The notes beneath the pieces are model-generated. The model was not told the origin of the DNA. It ran no database searches and was given only the letters and a program-made list of their open reading frames with translations. Positions 29,413 through 38,797 of a DNA stretch of 64,000 nt are shown piece by piece (positions within the stretch are counted from its first letter, which is position 1; each line of letters opens with the position of its first letter). The DNA comes from Bradyrhizobium sp. WSM1417. Its GTDB lineage: Bacteria > Pseudomonadota > Alphaproteobacteria > Rhizobiales > Xanthobacteraceae. The translations under genes and the position numbers were made by a program. The DNA lies in contig NZ_KI911783.1 in the NCBI RefSeq assembly GCF_000515415.1, positions 908,501 to 972,500 on the forward strand. Reading direction: 5' to 3'.

Positions 29413-30698
29413 CACGCGTCCAGGACGAAGAAGCGGACGATCCGCAGCACCCCGAGGAACATATTGCGCCGGTTCCTCGCATCTCCGTGCAGGCCTTTTG
29501 CGAGACCGAGCAGACGCTCGCCGCGGTGACCGCGGCCGGGCAGGATCGCCGCCTCGCCAAGGCGCATCTTACCGCCAAGGACGGTGGCTTAGCTGCGGCA
29601 ATCGAAGTCTATGAAACGATGCCGACGCCGAACGTCATCGTGATCGAATCCGACGGCACGCGCGACATCCTCGAGGGCCTCGACGACCTCGCCGGCGTCT
29701 GCGATCCCGGCACCCGTGTGGTCGTGATCGGCAACCCCAACGACACCGCGCCCTATCGCGAGCTGGTCCGCCGCGGCGTCAACGACTATGTGGTGGGACC
29801 GGTCGAAACGCTCGACGTCGTCCGCTCGATCTGCAGCCTGTTCTCGGCGTCCGAAACCATCATCACTGGCCGCGTCATCGCGGTGGTCGGCGCCAAGGGC
29901 GGTGTCGGCGCGTCCACCGTCGCGCACAATGTGGCCTGGACCATCGCCCGCGACCTCGCGCTCGATTCCGTCGTGATCGATCTCGACCTCGCCTTCGGCA
30001 CCGCGGGTCTCGACTACAATCAGGACCCGGTGCAGGGCATCGCCAATGCGGTGCTGTCGCAGGATCGGCCGGACACGGCCCTGATGGAGCGTCTGCTCTC
30101 CAAATGCACCGAGCGTCTCAGCCTCCTTGCCGCGCCTGCCAGCCTTGACCGCGTCTACGATTTCGGCGCGGAGGCCTTCGACGCAGTGTTCGACACGCTG
30201 CGCATGACCACGCCCTGCATCGTGCTCGACGTTCCCCACCAATGGTCGGGCTGGACGCGACGCGCGCTGGTCAACGCGGACGACATCGTGATCGTGGCCG
30301 AGCCCGATCTTGCGAACCTGCGCAACACCAAGAACATGCTGAACGTATTGAAGGCGGCGCGGCCGAACGACCGGCCACCGCTCTACTGCATCAACCAGGT
30401 CGGCATGCCCAAGCGTGCGGAGATCGAGGTCAAGGCCTTTGCCAAGACCATGGAGAGCCAGCCGATCGCGGTGATCCCGTTCGATTCGAAGCTGTTCTCG
30501 ACTGCGGCCAACAACGGCCAGATGATCGCGGAGGTCTCCAAGAGCCACCGCACCACCGAGCTGTTCCAGAACATGGCGAACCGCCTCGCCGGGCGCGGCG
30601 AGGTGAAGAAGCCGAAGCGCTCGCTGCTCGGACCGCTGCTGAAGAAGCTGAAGGGCAGGTCGGGGCGCGGATCAGCCCCGCATCGCAAGGCCTCGTAA
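29409..30698 (+). CDS. cpaE: Pilus assembly ATPase-like protein CpaE (TadZ)
   Basis: A 429-residue protein. An atypical receiver-like domain (about 50-150, NVIVIESDGTRDILEGLDDLAGVCDPGTRVVVIGNPND) is followed by a MinD/ParA ATPase domain with deviant Walker A VVGAKGGVGASTVAHNVA (about 160-178) and VVIDLDLAFGTAGLD. TadZ/CpaE localises Tad machinery at the pole. The C-terminal tail is basic and Gly/Ser-rich. This is the last cpa gene in the run: cpaF, tadB and tadC, which usually follow, are not here. Confidence 0.93.
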   Translation: MTRVQDEEADDPQHPEEHIAPVPRISVQAFCETEQTLAAVTAAGQDRRLAKAHLTAKDGGLAAAIEVYETMPTPNVIVIESDGTRDILEGLDDLAGVCDPGTRVVVIGNPNDTAPYRELVRRGVNDYVVGPVETLDVVRSICSLFSASETIITGRVIAVVGAKGGVGASTVAHNVAWTIARDLALDSVVIDLDLAFGTAGLDYNQDPVQGIANAVLSQDRPDTALMERLLSKCTERLSLLAAPASLDRVYDFGAEAFDAVFDTLRMTTPCIVLDVPHQWSGWTRRALVNADDIVIVAEPDLANLRNTKNMLNVLKAARPNDRPPLYCINQVGMPKRAEIEVKAFAKTMESQPIAVIPFDSKLFSTAANNGQMIAEVSKSHRTTELFQNMANRLAGRGEVKKPKRSLLGPLLKKLKGRSGRGSAPHRKAS

Positions 30699-30721
30699 CC
30701 AAGGCATCCTGACGCGCGCGG

Positions 30722-31519
30722 TTACTTCTCCGCCCGCTGCTGCTTTTTCACCAGCAATTGCCGCAGCGCCGTGACCTTTGCCGCCGCCTGATCCGGCGGC
30801 AGGTCGGCCTTCACGATGGTCTCGGCCTCGGCCTGCTTTCCTTCCAGTCCCAGCACGAGCGCGAGATTGGCGCGCACGCGGAGATCGGCGGGATTGCGCG
30901 CGTGCGCCCGGCGCATCGTTTCCTCTGCCCGCGGCAGATTGTTCTGCAGCATGTAGGACAGTCCGAGATTGGACAGGACCGACGGCTCGTCCGGCACGAT
31001 CTTGAGCGCGGCGGCGTAATATTGCTGCGCTTCCTCGTTTCGGCCGAGTTGATCGAGCGCGGCGCCCTGCGCCGACAGGATATGCCAGTCGGGATCCTCG
31101 GGCGAATGCGCGCGACCGAGGACGTCGAACGCCTGCTGGAAACTTCCGCTGTCGGCGAGCGCACGGCCGTAGCCTGCGAGCAGCGCCTTGTTGCTGGAAT
31201 GGGCGAGCACGGCCTGCTCCAGCACCGCGAGCGCCTGCGCGCGCTGGCCGGTCTGGCGCAACGCCTTGCCGTATTCGAGCGCGATGTTGGGATCGCCAGG
31301 CCTGGCGCGATAGCGCTCGCGCAGCGCGTCCATGTCCGGCCTCATGTCCGGCCTCACGTCCGGCTTGGTGTCGGCCCTGCCAGCCGTTTCCGACTTTCCG
31401 CCGAGCGCACCGGTGATGTCCTCGATGCCAGTGGTCTGACAGCCGCCAAGAGCCAGGATCAGAAGCGCGGAAAACAGATATCTCGCCGGAGGAGAGGCGA
31501 CGGACAAACGCTTGGACAT
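30722..31519 (-). CDS. TPR-repeat lipoprotein, TadD-like
   Basis: A 265-residue protein with a signal sequence and lipobox (FSALLILALGGCQTT). The mature region contains about four tetratricopeptide repeats: ALEYGKALRQTGQRAQALAVLEQA, LAGYGRALADSGSFQQAFDVL, LSAQGAALDQLGRNEEAQQYYAAALKI and LSNLGLSYMLQNNLPRAEETMRRA. TadD-type TPR lipoproteins accompany secretins in Tad systems, and the convergent cpaBCDE genes end 23 bases away, which supports that role. It has its own promoter region at 31520-31598. A short run of repeats R-P-D-M-R-P-D-M near residue 58 is visible. Confidence 0.8.
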   Translation of the reverse strand: MSKRLSVASPPARYLFSALLILALGGCQTTGIEDITGALGGKSETAGRADTKPDVRPDMRPDMDALRERYRARPGDPNIALEYGKALRQTGQRAQALAVLEQAVLAHSSNKALLAGYGRALADSGSFQQAFDVLGRAHSPEDPDWHILSAQGAALDQLGRNEEAQQYYAAALKIVPDEPSVLSNLGLSYMLQNNLPRAEETMRRAHARNPADLRVRANLALVLGLEGKQAEAETIVKADLPPDQAAAKVTALRQLLVKKQQRAEK

Positions 31520-31598
31520 ACTCTGATCACTCGGCGACTGATCAGAGATGCTTACCGATTAACGCTAAAGTCCCGTTAAGGCGGGGCGCTTGCGCAGC

Positions 31599-31844
31599 TC
31601 AGTCGGTGAATTCAGCGCCGAACTCGCAGCCGATGCGCCAGCGCAGGCGGCACTGCCGGGAATAGTCGGGCGCGAAGATGATGGTGAATTGCGGCGGCAC
31701 TTCCAGGAACTCCGCCACCACTTTCACGCCGCCATCCGAAATATCCGTGATCGTGCAATCCCGCGGCAGCGAGCCCGCGCCAAAGTGAATCTTGGCGAGC
31801 CGCGTGCACATCCGTCGTTCGCTTCTCCGGCGATTTGCAAGCAT
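31599..31844 (-). CDS. PilZ-domain protein (putative c-di-GMP receptor)
   Basis: An 81-residue single-domain protein. RRSERRMCTRLAKIHF supplies an RxxxR motif and CTITDISDGGVKVV the D/NxSxxG motif, the two elements with which PilZ domains bind cyclic di-GMP. The C-terminus CRLRWRIGCEFGAEF is the closing strand of the fold. It could couple c-di-GMP level to the neighbouring pilus genes, but single-domain PilZ proteins are numerous in this group and the link is only positional. A start at 31857 in another frame is a shadow. Confidence 0.82.
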   Translation of the reverse strand: MLANRRRSERRMCTRLAKIHFGAGSLPRDCTITDISDGGVKVVAEFLEVPPQFTIIFAPDYSRQCRLRWRIGCEFGAEFTD

Positions 31845-32069
31845 TTGAATTGTTCACCCGTTAGACCACGGCCCATCCCGCACCCTAGGAGTAGCGGACA
31901 TTCGTTGGGATGTGCTGAGCAGAGCAGCTTGCATTCGAGGCGTAGTGTCTTCGTCGTGTTTAGGATCAGTTAAGGCCTCCCGGCCCCTGAGTATGTTCCT
32001 GTATTGTTCTTGCAAGAGCCGGCCCGCTCTGCTACCCCTAATTGTGCAAAAGGGCAGGCTGGTTCGGGC

Positions 32070-33608
32070 ATGGTTCAGCGGGTTTCTACCGTCGCCTTTG
32101 AGGGGATCGAGGCCCGTGCGGTCGACGTGCAGGTGCAGGTCGCGCCGGGTCTGCCGGCCTTCGCGATCGTCGGTCTCCCGGACAAGGCGGTGTCGGAGGC
32201 GCGCGAGCGGGTCCGCTCGGCGCTGATCGCCTCGGGGCTGGCGCTGCCGGCGCGGCGGATCACCGTCAATCTCGCGCCCGCCGATCTGCCCAAGGAGGGC
32301 AGCCATTATGACCTGCCGATCGCGCTTGGGCTGATGGGGGCGATCGGCGCGATCCCGCCGGATGCGCTGACCGGCTTCACTGTTCTGGGCGAGCTTGGCC
32401 TCGACGGATCGATCGCACCGGTCGCCGGTGTTCTTCCCGCCGCGATCGGCGCCAATGTGCGCGAAGAGGGGCTGATCTGTCCGGCAGCTTGCGGCTCGGA
32501 AGCGGCGTGGGCAAGTCCGGACATCCAGATCATCGCCGCGAGTTCGCTGATCCAGATCGCCAACCATTTCAAGGGAACGCAGGTGCTGTCGCGGCCCGTG
32601 CCGAAGGTGCATGAAGCAGCAAGCTCGCCGCTCGACCTGCGCGACATCAAGGGCCAGGAGAGCGCCAAGCGGGCGCTGGAGATCGCGGCCGCCGGCGGCC
32701 ATCACCTGCTCATGATCGGCGCGCCCGGCGCCGGCAAATCGATGCTGGCGGCACGCCTGCCCTCGATCCTGCCACCGCTGTCACCGGGCGAGTTGCTCGA
32801 GGTCTCGATGATCGCCTCTGTTGCCGGCGAGATCGAGGGCGGCGCGCTGACGGCGCGGCGGCCGTTCCGATCGCCGCATCATTCCGCCAGCATGGCCGCG
32901 CTCACCGGCGGCGGCATGCGCGCACGGCCCGGCGAGATCTCGCTCGCGCATCAGGGCGTGCTGTTCCTCGACGAGCTCCCCGAATTCGATCCGCGCGTGC
33001 TGGATTCGCTGCGCCAGCCGCTGGAGAACGGCGAGGTCTCGGTGCCGCGCGCCAATCACCGCGTCACCTATCCCGCGCGCTTCATGCTGGTCGCGGCGAT
33101 GAATCCCTGCCGCTGCGGCAATGCGTTCGAGGCCGGCTATGCCTGCAAGCGCGGCCGCATCGATCGCTGCACCGGCGACTACCAGGCCCGCATCTCGGGG
33201 CCGCTGATGGACCGCATCGATTTGCGCATCGAGGTCCCCGCGGTGACCGCCGCCGACCTGATCCTGCCGCCGCCGGCAGAGGGCTCGGCCGAAGTCGCCG
33301 CGCGCGTGGCCGCCGCCCGCGACATCCAGCTCGCGCGCTACGCGGATGCCGGCCTGCCGAAGGTTCGCACCAACGCCGAAGCCCCGGCCTCGGTGCTGGA
33401 GGAGATCGCCAAGCCGGATGCGCAAGGCCAGAAGCTGCTGCGCGACGCCGCCGAGACCATGCGGCTGTCGGCGCGCGGCTATCACCGCGTGCTCCGGGTG
33501 GCGCGCACGCTGGCCGATCTCGACGGCGCCGACAGGATCGGCCGGCTGCATCTCGCCGAGGCGCTGTCCTACCGCGCACTCGCGGAGGATGTGCGCCAGT
33601 TGGCGTGA
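32070..33608 (+). CDS. comM: YifB/ComM family AAA ATPase (Mg-chelatase-like)
   Basis: A 512-residue protein with an N-terminal Lon-protease-like domain (VAFEGIEARAVDVQVQVAPGLPAFAIVGLPDKAVSEARERVRSAL), Walker A MIGAPGAGKSMLAARLPSILP (about 215-235), Walker B GVLFLDELPEF and a Zn-binding-like loop (NPCRCGNAFEAGYACKRGRIDRC). ComM is a hexameric helicase that promotes branch migration during natural transformation in Vibrio and Acinetobacter. Its role in rhizobia is not established. ATG 32070 is the natural start. Confidence 0.94.
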   Translation: MVQRVSTVAFEGIEARAVDVQVQVAPGLPAFAIVGLPDKAVSEARERVRSALIASGLALPARRITVNLAPADLPKEGSHYDLPIALGLMGAIGAIPPDALTGFTVLGELGLDGSIAPVAGVLPAAIGANVREEGLICPAACGSEAAWASPDIQIIAASSLIQIANHFKGTQVLSRPVPKVHEAASSPLDLRDIKGQESAKRALEIAAAGGHHLLMIGAPGAGKSMLAARLPSILPPLSPGELLEVSMIASVAGEIEGGALTARRPFRSPHHSASMAALTGGGMRARPGEISLAHQGVLFLDELPEFDPRVLDSLRQPLENGEVSVPRANHRVTYPARFMLVAAMNPCRCGNAFEAGYACKRGRIDRCTGDYQARISGPLMDRIDLRIEVPAVTAADLILPPPAEGSAEVAARVAAARDIQLARYADAGLPKVRTNAEAPASVLEEIAKPDAQGQKLLRDAAETMRLSARGYHRVLRVARTLADLDGADRIGRLHLAEALSYRALAEDVRQLA

Positions 33609-33706
33609 TCATTCCGCGCATCAACCCGGCGGTAACGAGTTTCCTTTACGCTCTGCAAACCATAAGGCCCATCAGTTCCCGTACAGGGCCTGGCGAGTAG
33701 CGTGTC

Positions 33707-34174
33707 ATGTTGCGTTTCAAGATCCTGGCCTCGGTTGTTCCCCTGTTGGCGGCCGCGGTGTTTGCCCGCAGTGAGATCGGATCGGTCTCGCATCCCTGCA
33801 TCGCCCTCGGCGACACCTCGGTCGAGCTGACGTCGCTGTTCTGGACCGCCGGCGTGCATGTCGCCTTCACCGATGATCCCGCGCGCGCCACGGTGCGGGT
33901 TCAGATCACCGAGGATGCGGACGCGGCCGACTTCGCGGTCGTCGACGACGGCCTCGGGTCGGAATCGGAGTCCTGCCAGGCCAATCCCTCGACTCGCCTG
34001 ATCTCGATTGCCGCGCAGCCCGTCGACGGCGGTCAGGTGATCTATCTCTCCAGCGAGGGGCCGGCGGATTACCGCGTCTATGTGCGCTCGAAGACCTTCT
34101 CCCAGCGCGAGGCGGCGGCGCTGATCGTCGGCGCCCACGGCGGCCACCGCCATCTCCAGGCCGCTTCGCTTTGA
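33707..34174 (+). CDS. Small exported or membrane-anchored protein of unknown function
   Basis: A 155-residue protein with an N-terminal hydrophobic stretch (MLRFKILASVVPLLAAAVFARS) that is a probable signal peptide. It has two cysteines (about residues 31 and 92) that could form a disulfide, and alternating short strands (ARATVRVQITEDADAADFAVVDDG, YRVYVRSKTFSQREAAALIVGA). I do not recognise the family. It stands between comM and a histidine kinase gene, both on the same strand, and might be part of that signalling unit, though about 134 bases separate it from the kinase. Confidence 0.7.
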   Translation: MLRFKILASVVPLLAAAVFARSEIGSVSHPCIALGDTSVELTSLFWTAGVHVAFTDDPARATVRVQITEDADAADFAVVDDGLGSESESCQANPSTRLISIAAQPVDGGQVIYLSSEGPADYRVYVRSKTFSQREAAALIVGAHGGHRHLQAASL

Positions 34175-34308
34175 ACCGCCTCGCTCTGCGCCGTTAACAC
34201 CTCGTCAACCCTGTTCGGAAGCGGTCGCGACACCTCAAACTGTTCGCAAGGTCGGCGGCACATCGTCGTTTACAGCGAGTACAGCGTTTTAAGAAAAGAG
34301 TCGGGTCG

Positions 34309-36540
34309 GTGGCGATGGATCGGACATTCCGGATCAAGGTGCGCGTGCGCCGCTTCAGACGACAGTACCCCAGAAGCGCTTTCGCGATCCGCTCCTTCAT
34401 GATCTTCTCGGCGACCTTCGGCGGCGCCTATGGCTTTGTCTCCGGCAGCCGGTCCGAGACTTCCGGCTACGATCCCAATGCGTTTGCGATCGGCGTCAGC
34501 TTCCTGTTCGCGCTCGCCTGCCTCGGCCTCGCCACACTCAGCATGCGCCTGCGCTTCGTCAACAAGCGGATGCGTGCGCTGGCTGCCCACAACGAAACGC
34601 TGATCGATCGCAATTGGGAGCTGAAGGAGGCCGAGGAACGCGCGCGCAGCCTGTTCGAACAGCAGGGCGATCTGATCGTGCTGCGCGACACAAGCGGCCG
34701 CATCACCTTCGCCAACGAGGCCTATTGCGCGCTTGCCGGACAGGCGCGCGGCGCGCTGGTCGGCACGCGCTTTGATTTCGATGTGCTGGAGCAGGGCGAC
34801 AGCGCGCGCGAGAGCAACGGCACGCGCATTCACGACCAGAAGATCGCAACCCCCCTCGGCGCGCGCTGGATCGCCTGGCGCGAAGGCTATGTCCGCCTCG
34901 ACGCCGGCCAGCCCGCCGAATTGCAGAGCGTCGGACGCGACGTCACCGACCGCACCGAGACCGAGCGTGCGCTGTCCGACGCCCGCGACCAGGCCGACGC
35001 CGCCAACCGGGCCAAATCGCGCTTCCTGGCGATGGCCTCGCACGAGATCCGCACGCCGCTCAACGGCATCATCGGCATGGGCGGGCTGCTGCTCGACACC
35101 ACGCTGACGCCGGAGCAGTCGACCTACGCAAGGGCCGTGAAGACCTCGGGTGAAGCGCTGATGGCGCTGATCGAGGAGTTGCTCGACTATTCCAAGATCG
35201 AAGCCGGCAAGCTCGATCTCGAGCAGCGTCCCTTCGCGCTCTCGGCCCTGATCGAGGACATCACCGAGCTGCTCGCGCCGCGCGCGCAGGCAAAGAAGCT
35301 CGAGATCGCCGCCTATGTCGACGAGCGGCTGCCGCTCGAGGTGGTCGGCGACGCCGCGCGGCTGCGCCAGGTGCTGCTCAACCTCGCCGGCAACGCCATC
35401 AAGTTCACTGCGAGCGGCGGCGTGGCGCTGATCGTGGAGCCCGGTATCTGGCCGAACGAGATCAGTTTTCTGGTGCGCGACACCGGCATCGGCATCGCAG
35501 CCGACGCGCAACAGCGCATCTTCCGCGAATTCGAGCAGGCCGACGAACGCGTCGCCCGCACCTATGGCGGCACCGGCCTCGGTCTCGCCATCAGCGAGCG
35601 CATCGTCAAGCGCATGGGCGGCCGCATCACACTTACGAGCGAGCCGGGCAGGGGTTCGACCTTCGAGGTCGCAGTCCCGCTCGCGTCATCCGCTGTCGGC
35701 GCGGAACAGACGGCATTCCCGAGTCCCGACCTCGCAGGCAAGTCGATCCTGCTGATCGCCGACGGCATCGAGGCCTCGCTGATCGCGCGGCGGCTGGAGC
35801 GCTGGGGCGGCCAGACCTGCATGGTGACGGACGCGGCGGTGGCGGAAGCGCTGCTGCCGGAACGCTCATGGCATTCGGTGCTGATCGATCGCGCGCTCGG
35901 CGCTGCCATTGCCGACCGCCTCGGCGAAGCCGCACGCAGCCATGCGACGCAACGCCTCGTGCTGCTGACGTCGGGCTCGCGCCACGAGAAGCTCTCGCCG
36001 GCCTTCACCGGCTTCCTGGTGAAGCCGCTGCGCGCGGCCTCACTCGCCGCACGCCTCGCGCTGCCCCCGGAGGTCGCCTCGCCCGATCTCGCGCCGGAGC
36101 CGTCGGCCCCATCCACCGGCACGGCACCGGCGAAAGGCCTGTCAATTCTCGTCGCCGAGGACAACGAGATCAACGCGCTGTTGATGCGCTCGCTGCTGAC
36201 GAAACTCGGCCACCGTGTCGTCATCGCCGTCCATGGCGAGGCCGCGCTGGAATCCTGGCTCGGCGCGGCATCGGCCGGCACGCCCTATGATCTCGTGCTG
36301 ATGGACATCCAGATGCCGCAGCTCGACGGCATCGAAACGACAAACCGCATCCGTGCGCATGAGGCGGCCAAAGGCGGCCAGCACACGCCGATCCTTGCGC
36401 TCACCGCCAATACGCTGGTGGAAGATCGCTATGCCTGCTTTGAAGCGGGCATGAACGGGTTTCTGATCAAGCCGCTCGATCGCGAGAAGCTGGAAGAGGC
36501 GCTGGCCGGACTGGCGGCGGCGCGGCAGCTGGCGGTTTGA
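34309..36540 (+). CDS. Membrane hybrid sensor histidine kinase (PAS - HisKA - HATPase - two receivers)
   Basis: A 743-residue protein. Two transmembrane helices (about 28-48 and 62-83) precede a coiled coil, a PAS domain ([25 protein letters not shown]), HisKA with the phospho-His in [21 protein letters not shown], and an HATPase domain ([26 protein letters not shown]). The first receiver (about 475-575) lacks the usual acidic pair. The last (about 605-735) is intact, with [22 protein letters not shown] and the LIKPLD Lys. GTG 34309 or ATG 34315 starts it. No cognate transcription factor is adjacent, so the target is unknown. Confidence 0.92.
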   Translation: MAMDRTFRIKVRVRRFRRQYPRSAFAIRSFMIFSATFGGAYGFVSGSRSETSGYDPNAFAIGVSFLFALACLGLATLSMRLRFVNKRMRALAAHNETLIDRNWELKEAEERARSLFEQQGDLIVLRDTSGRITFANEAYCALAGQARGALVGTRFDFDVLEQGDSARESNGTRIHDQKIATPLGARWIAWREGYVRLDAGQPAELQSVGRDVTDRTETERALSDARDQADAANRAKSRFLAMASHEIRTPLNGIIGMGGLLLDTTLTPEQSTYARAVKTSGEALMALIEELLDYSKIEAGKLDLEQRPFALSALIEDITELLAPRAQAKKLEIAAYVDERLPLEVVGDAARLRQVLLNLAGNAIKFTASGGVALIVEPGIWPNEISFLVRDTGIGIAADAQQRIFREFEQADERVARTYGGTGLGLAISERIVKRMGGRITLTSEPGRGSTFEVAVPLASSAVGAEQTAFPSPDLAGKSILLIADGIEASLIARRLERWGGQTCMVTDAAVAEALLPERSWHSVLIDRALGAAIADRLGEAARSHATQRLVLLTSGSRHEKLSPAFTGFLVKPLRAASLAARLALPPEVASPDLAPEPSAPSTGTAPAKGLSILVAEDNEINALLMRSLLTKLGHRVVIAVHGEAALESWLGAASAGTPYDLVLMDIQMPQLDGIETTNRIRAHEAAKGGQHTPILALTANTLVEDRYACFEAGMNGFLIKPLDREKLEEALAGLAAARQLAV

Positions 36541-36641
36541 TCCGGACTTCTTGGGAACCCGATCTCGGACGGCGATCGACAATTGAAATCGACCGCGTCG
36601 CGCGTCACCATCCTCTGGGGCATTTAAGCAGAGGATTTCGC

Positions 36642-37277
36642 ATGAACGTGCTGTACCGCCTCGCCTTCGTGATCCTTCTCTGTGGTTCCATTCAAGCCAC
36701 CGCGGCCGCGGCCGATAGCTCGCAACTGATCGCCTCGCTCAAGCAAGGCGGTTACGTGCTGGTGTTTCGCCACACCGCCACTGACGACAGCCAAAAGGAT
36801 GTCTACCCTTTCAAATTCGACGACATGAGTGCCCAGCGTCAGCTCAGCGAGAAGGGCCGCGACATGGCGCGCCAGATCGGGACGGCGATCAAGGAGTTCG
36901 CGATCCCGATCGGCGACGTCTACACCAGCCGGCTGAACCGCGCGATCGAGGCGGGCAGACTGATCTCCGGCCGCGAGGTCAAGCCAGTCGACGCATTGAC
37001 GGACAGCAGCAACGCAAGTGCGTCGGGCATGGCAAATCCGACTGGTGCCAATGCAAAGGCGGGCCAGGCCGTCCGGCAGCTCGTCGATGCGCCGCCCAAG
37101 GCCGGCACCAACACCGTCCTGGTCACCCACAAGACCAACATCGCCGATGCTTTCGGCAAGGATGCCGGGGACGTTCAGGAAGGCGAAGCTTTCGTCTACA
37201 AGGCCGGCAGCTCGGGTCCCGCAACCTTTGCAGGGCGCATCAAGCTTGCCGACTGGACCGCGAAAGCAGACAAGTGA
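36642..37277 (+). CDS. Exported histidine-phosphatase-superfamily protein
   Basis: A 211-residue protein with a signal peptide (MNVLYRLAFVILLCGSIQATAAAAD). Mature part: YVLVFRHTATDDSQKD, the RH motif of the histidine phosphatase superfamily (the usual RHG Gly is Thr), QLSEKGRDMARQIGTAI, VYTSRLNRAIEAGRLI with the second Arg, and VLVTHKTNIADA with the second catalytic His. The catalytic residues are mostly kept, so it may be a periplasmic phosphomonoesterase; the substrate is unknown. ATG 36642 is preferred over an upstream frame extension. Confidence 0.85.
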   Translation: MNVLYRLAFVILLCGSIQATAAAADSSQLIASLKQGGYVLVFRHTATDDSQKDVYPFKFDDMSAQRQLSEKGRDMARQIGTAIKEFAIPIGDVYTSRLNRAIEAGRLISGREVKPVDALTDSSNASASGMANPTGANAKAGQAVRQLVDAPPKAGTNTVLVTHKTNIADAFGKDAGDVQEGEAFVYKAGSSGPATFAGRIKLADWTAKADK

Positions 37278-37332
37278 CGGCCCGGACATCAGGTCCGGAT
37301 CATGCTCGGGCAACAGAAGGGCTGGCGAACAC

Positions 37333-38391
37333 GTGAGAACATCGGAAGACCGCTCATTCCTTATCTTGCTTGCCGCGATCTCCCTTGCGTTCGGGTGGGT
37401 GCTTTGGCCGTTCTCCGGCGCGTTGTTGTGGGCCACGCTTCTGGCGATCATCTTTGCACCGCTCTATCGACGCGCCCTGGAAAGCCTTCCGGGAAGGCGC
37501 AACCTTGCCGCATCGTTCACCGTCGTCGTCGTGATCGTCATGGTCCTCATCCCCGTGGCGGTCGTCATTGCCTCGCTCATCGATCAGGGTGGGGAGCTGT
37601 ATCAGCGCGCTCAAAGCGGGGAGATCAGTTTCGCTCATCCCCTGCAGCAGCTGAAATCCGCGCTGCCCGCCTGGGCTGCGTCCCTGTCGGATCGCCTGGC
37701 CGGCATCGATTTTTCGGCCCTGAAGGAACGTCTGTCGAGTCTGGTCGTGCCTGCCGGCCAACAGCTGGCGGGGCACGCCATCAACATCGGTCAGTTGACG
37801 CTGGAGTTCGTCGCGAGCTTGCTCGTGATGCTGTACCTGCTGTTCTTCCTGCTCCGCGATGGTGACGAGCTCAACGCACGGATCCGCGACGCGCTCCCGC
37901 TGCGGCCGAGCCACACTACCGAGATTCTGAATGCGTTCACCCTCGCGGTTCGCGGGACGATCAAGGGGATCGTTCTCGTTGCCCTGATTCAGGGAGCGCT
38001 TGGCGGGCTGATTTTCTGGCTGCTCGGCTTGACTGCGCCGCTGCTGGCGGGCGCCCTGATGGCGCTGCTCTCGCTTCTGCCCGTGCTCGGCTCTGCGCTA
38101 GTTTGGGTTCCGGTCGCGCTCTACCTGCTTGTGGCAGGCTCAGTCACGAAAGGGATCATTCTGCTCGCCTTCGGGATCTTCGTGATCGGTCTTGCGGACA
38201 ATTTTCTCCGCCCGATCCTGGTCGGCCAGTCCATCCAAATGCCGAGCTATGTCGTGCTGCTCGCCACCGTAGGCGGCCTTGCGGCTTTCGGAGCGAACGG
38301 GTTTGTCATCGGCCCACTCGTCGCCGCGATGTTTCTCACGGCGTGGCACATCTTCATCGGCTCGAAAGCGCCACAGGAGGTCCGGAAATGA
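37333..38391 (+). CDS. AI-2E family transporter (PerM-like permease)
   Basis: A 352-residue membrane protein with eight predicted helices: one pair at the N-terminus (FLILLAAISLAFGWVLWPFSGALLWATLLAIIFAPLY), one at about 60-80, then a soluble coiled region (90-150) and several helices in the C-terminal half. The motif LLSLLPVLGSALVWVPVALYLLVAG is a hallmark of the PF01594 family, which includes E. coli TqsA; many members are not quorum-sensing transporters. GTG 37333 starts the frame, 55 bases after the phosphatase gene stop. Substrate unknown. Confidence 0.85.
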   Translation: MRTSEDRSFLILLAAISLAFGWVLWPFSGALLWATLLAIIFAPLYRRALESLPGRRNLAASFTVVVVIVMVLIPVAVVIASLIDQGGELYQRAQSGEISFAHPLQQLKSALPAWAASLSDRLAGIDFSALKERLSSLVVPAGQQLAGHAINIGQLTLEFVASLLVMLYLLFFLLRDGDELNARIRDALPLRPSHTTEILNAFTLAVRGTIKGIVLVALIQGALGGLIFWLLGLTAPLLAGALMALLSLLPVLGSALVWVPVALYLLVAGSVTKGIILLAFGIFVIGLADNFLRPILVGQSIQMPSYVVLLATVGGLAAFGANGFVIGPLVAAMFLTAWHIFIGSKAPQEVRK

Positions 38392-38452
38392 TCGTCATAT
38401 CGAGTTACGATCCCGCGGTCAGCCGAGCGCCGAATCCGGCCACCCTCGAATG

Positions 38453-38692
38453 CTATGCGGCGTGAGCAGCAAACCGCGGCGCGGACAGCTTGGCCGGCGG
38501 CGCTGGCGTGCCCTTGAATTTGGTGTCTGCCTGGGCCGCGCGCTTGCAATGCGGGCACACGAAAAGGTGCGCGATGATCGGGGTCGGCTCGTCCGCGAGC
38601 AGCTCGGAACGGAACCACTTCATCTCGATATGGCAGTCCGGGCAGGTGGGTGCTTCCAGCTGCTCGGCAGCGCTTCTGAGACGATCAACCAT
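38453..38692 (-). CDS. Small zinc-ribbon-like protein
   Basis: A 79-residue protein starting MVDRLRSAAEQLEAPTCPDCHIEMKWFRSELLADE. Two CxxC pairs (CPDC about 17-20 and CPHC about 46-49) would make a zinc ribbon. The C-terminal tail is Ala/Pro-rich. I recognise no named family. The start ATG 38692 is chosen because upstream sequence in the same frame lacks conserved features. It is convergent with the AI-2E family gene and 105 bases downstream of coaA on the same strand. Function unknown. Confidence 0.6.
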   Translation of the reverse strand: MVDRLRSAAEQLEAPTCPDCHIEMKWFRSELLADEPTPIIAHLFVCPHCKRAAQADTKFKGTPAPPAKLSAPRFAAHAA

Positions 38693-38797
38693 GGGGCCCG
38701 TGTGCGTTTCCGAAAGCCATAACCAAATACCCCTCGCCGGTCTGCAACAAAAGATACTCATCCCGAAATTTAACAAGGGCTACGTTCATCAAGGCAG

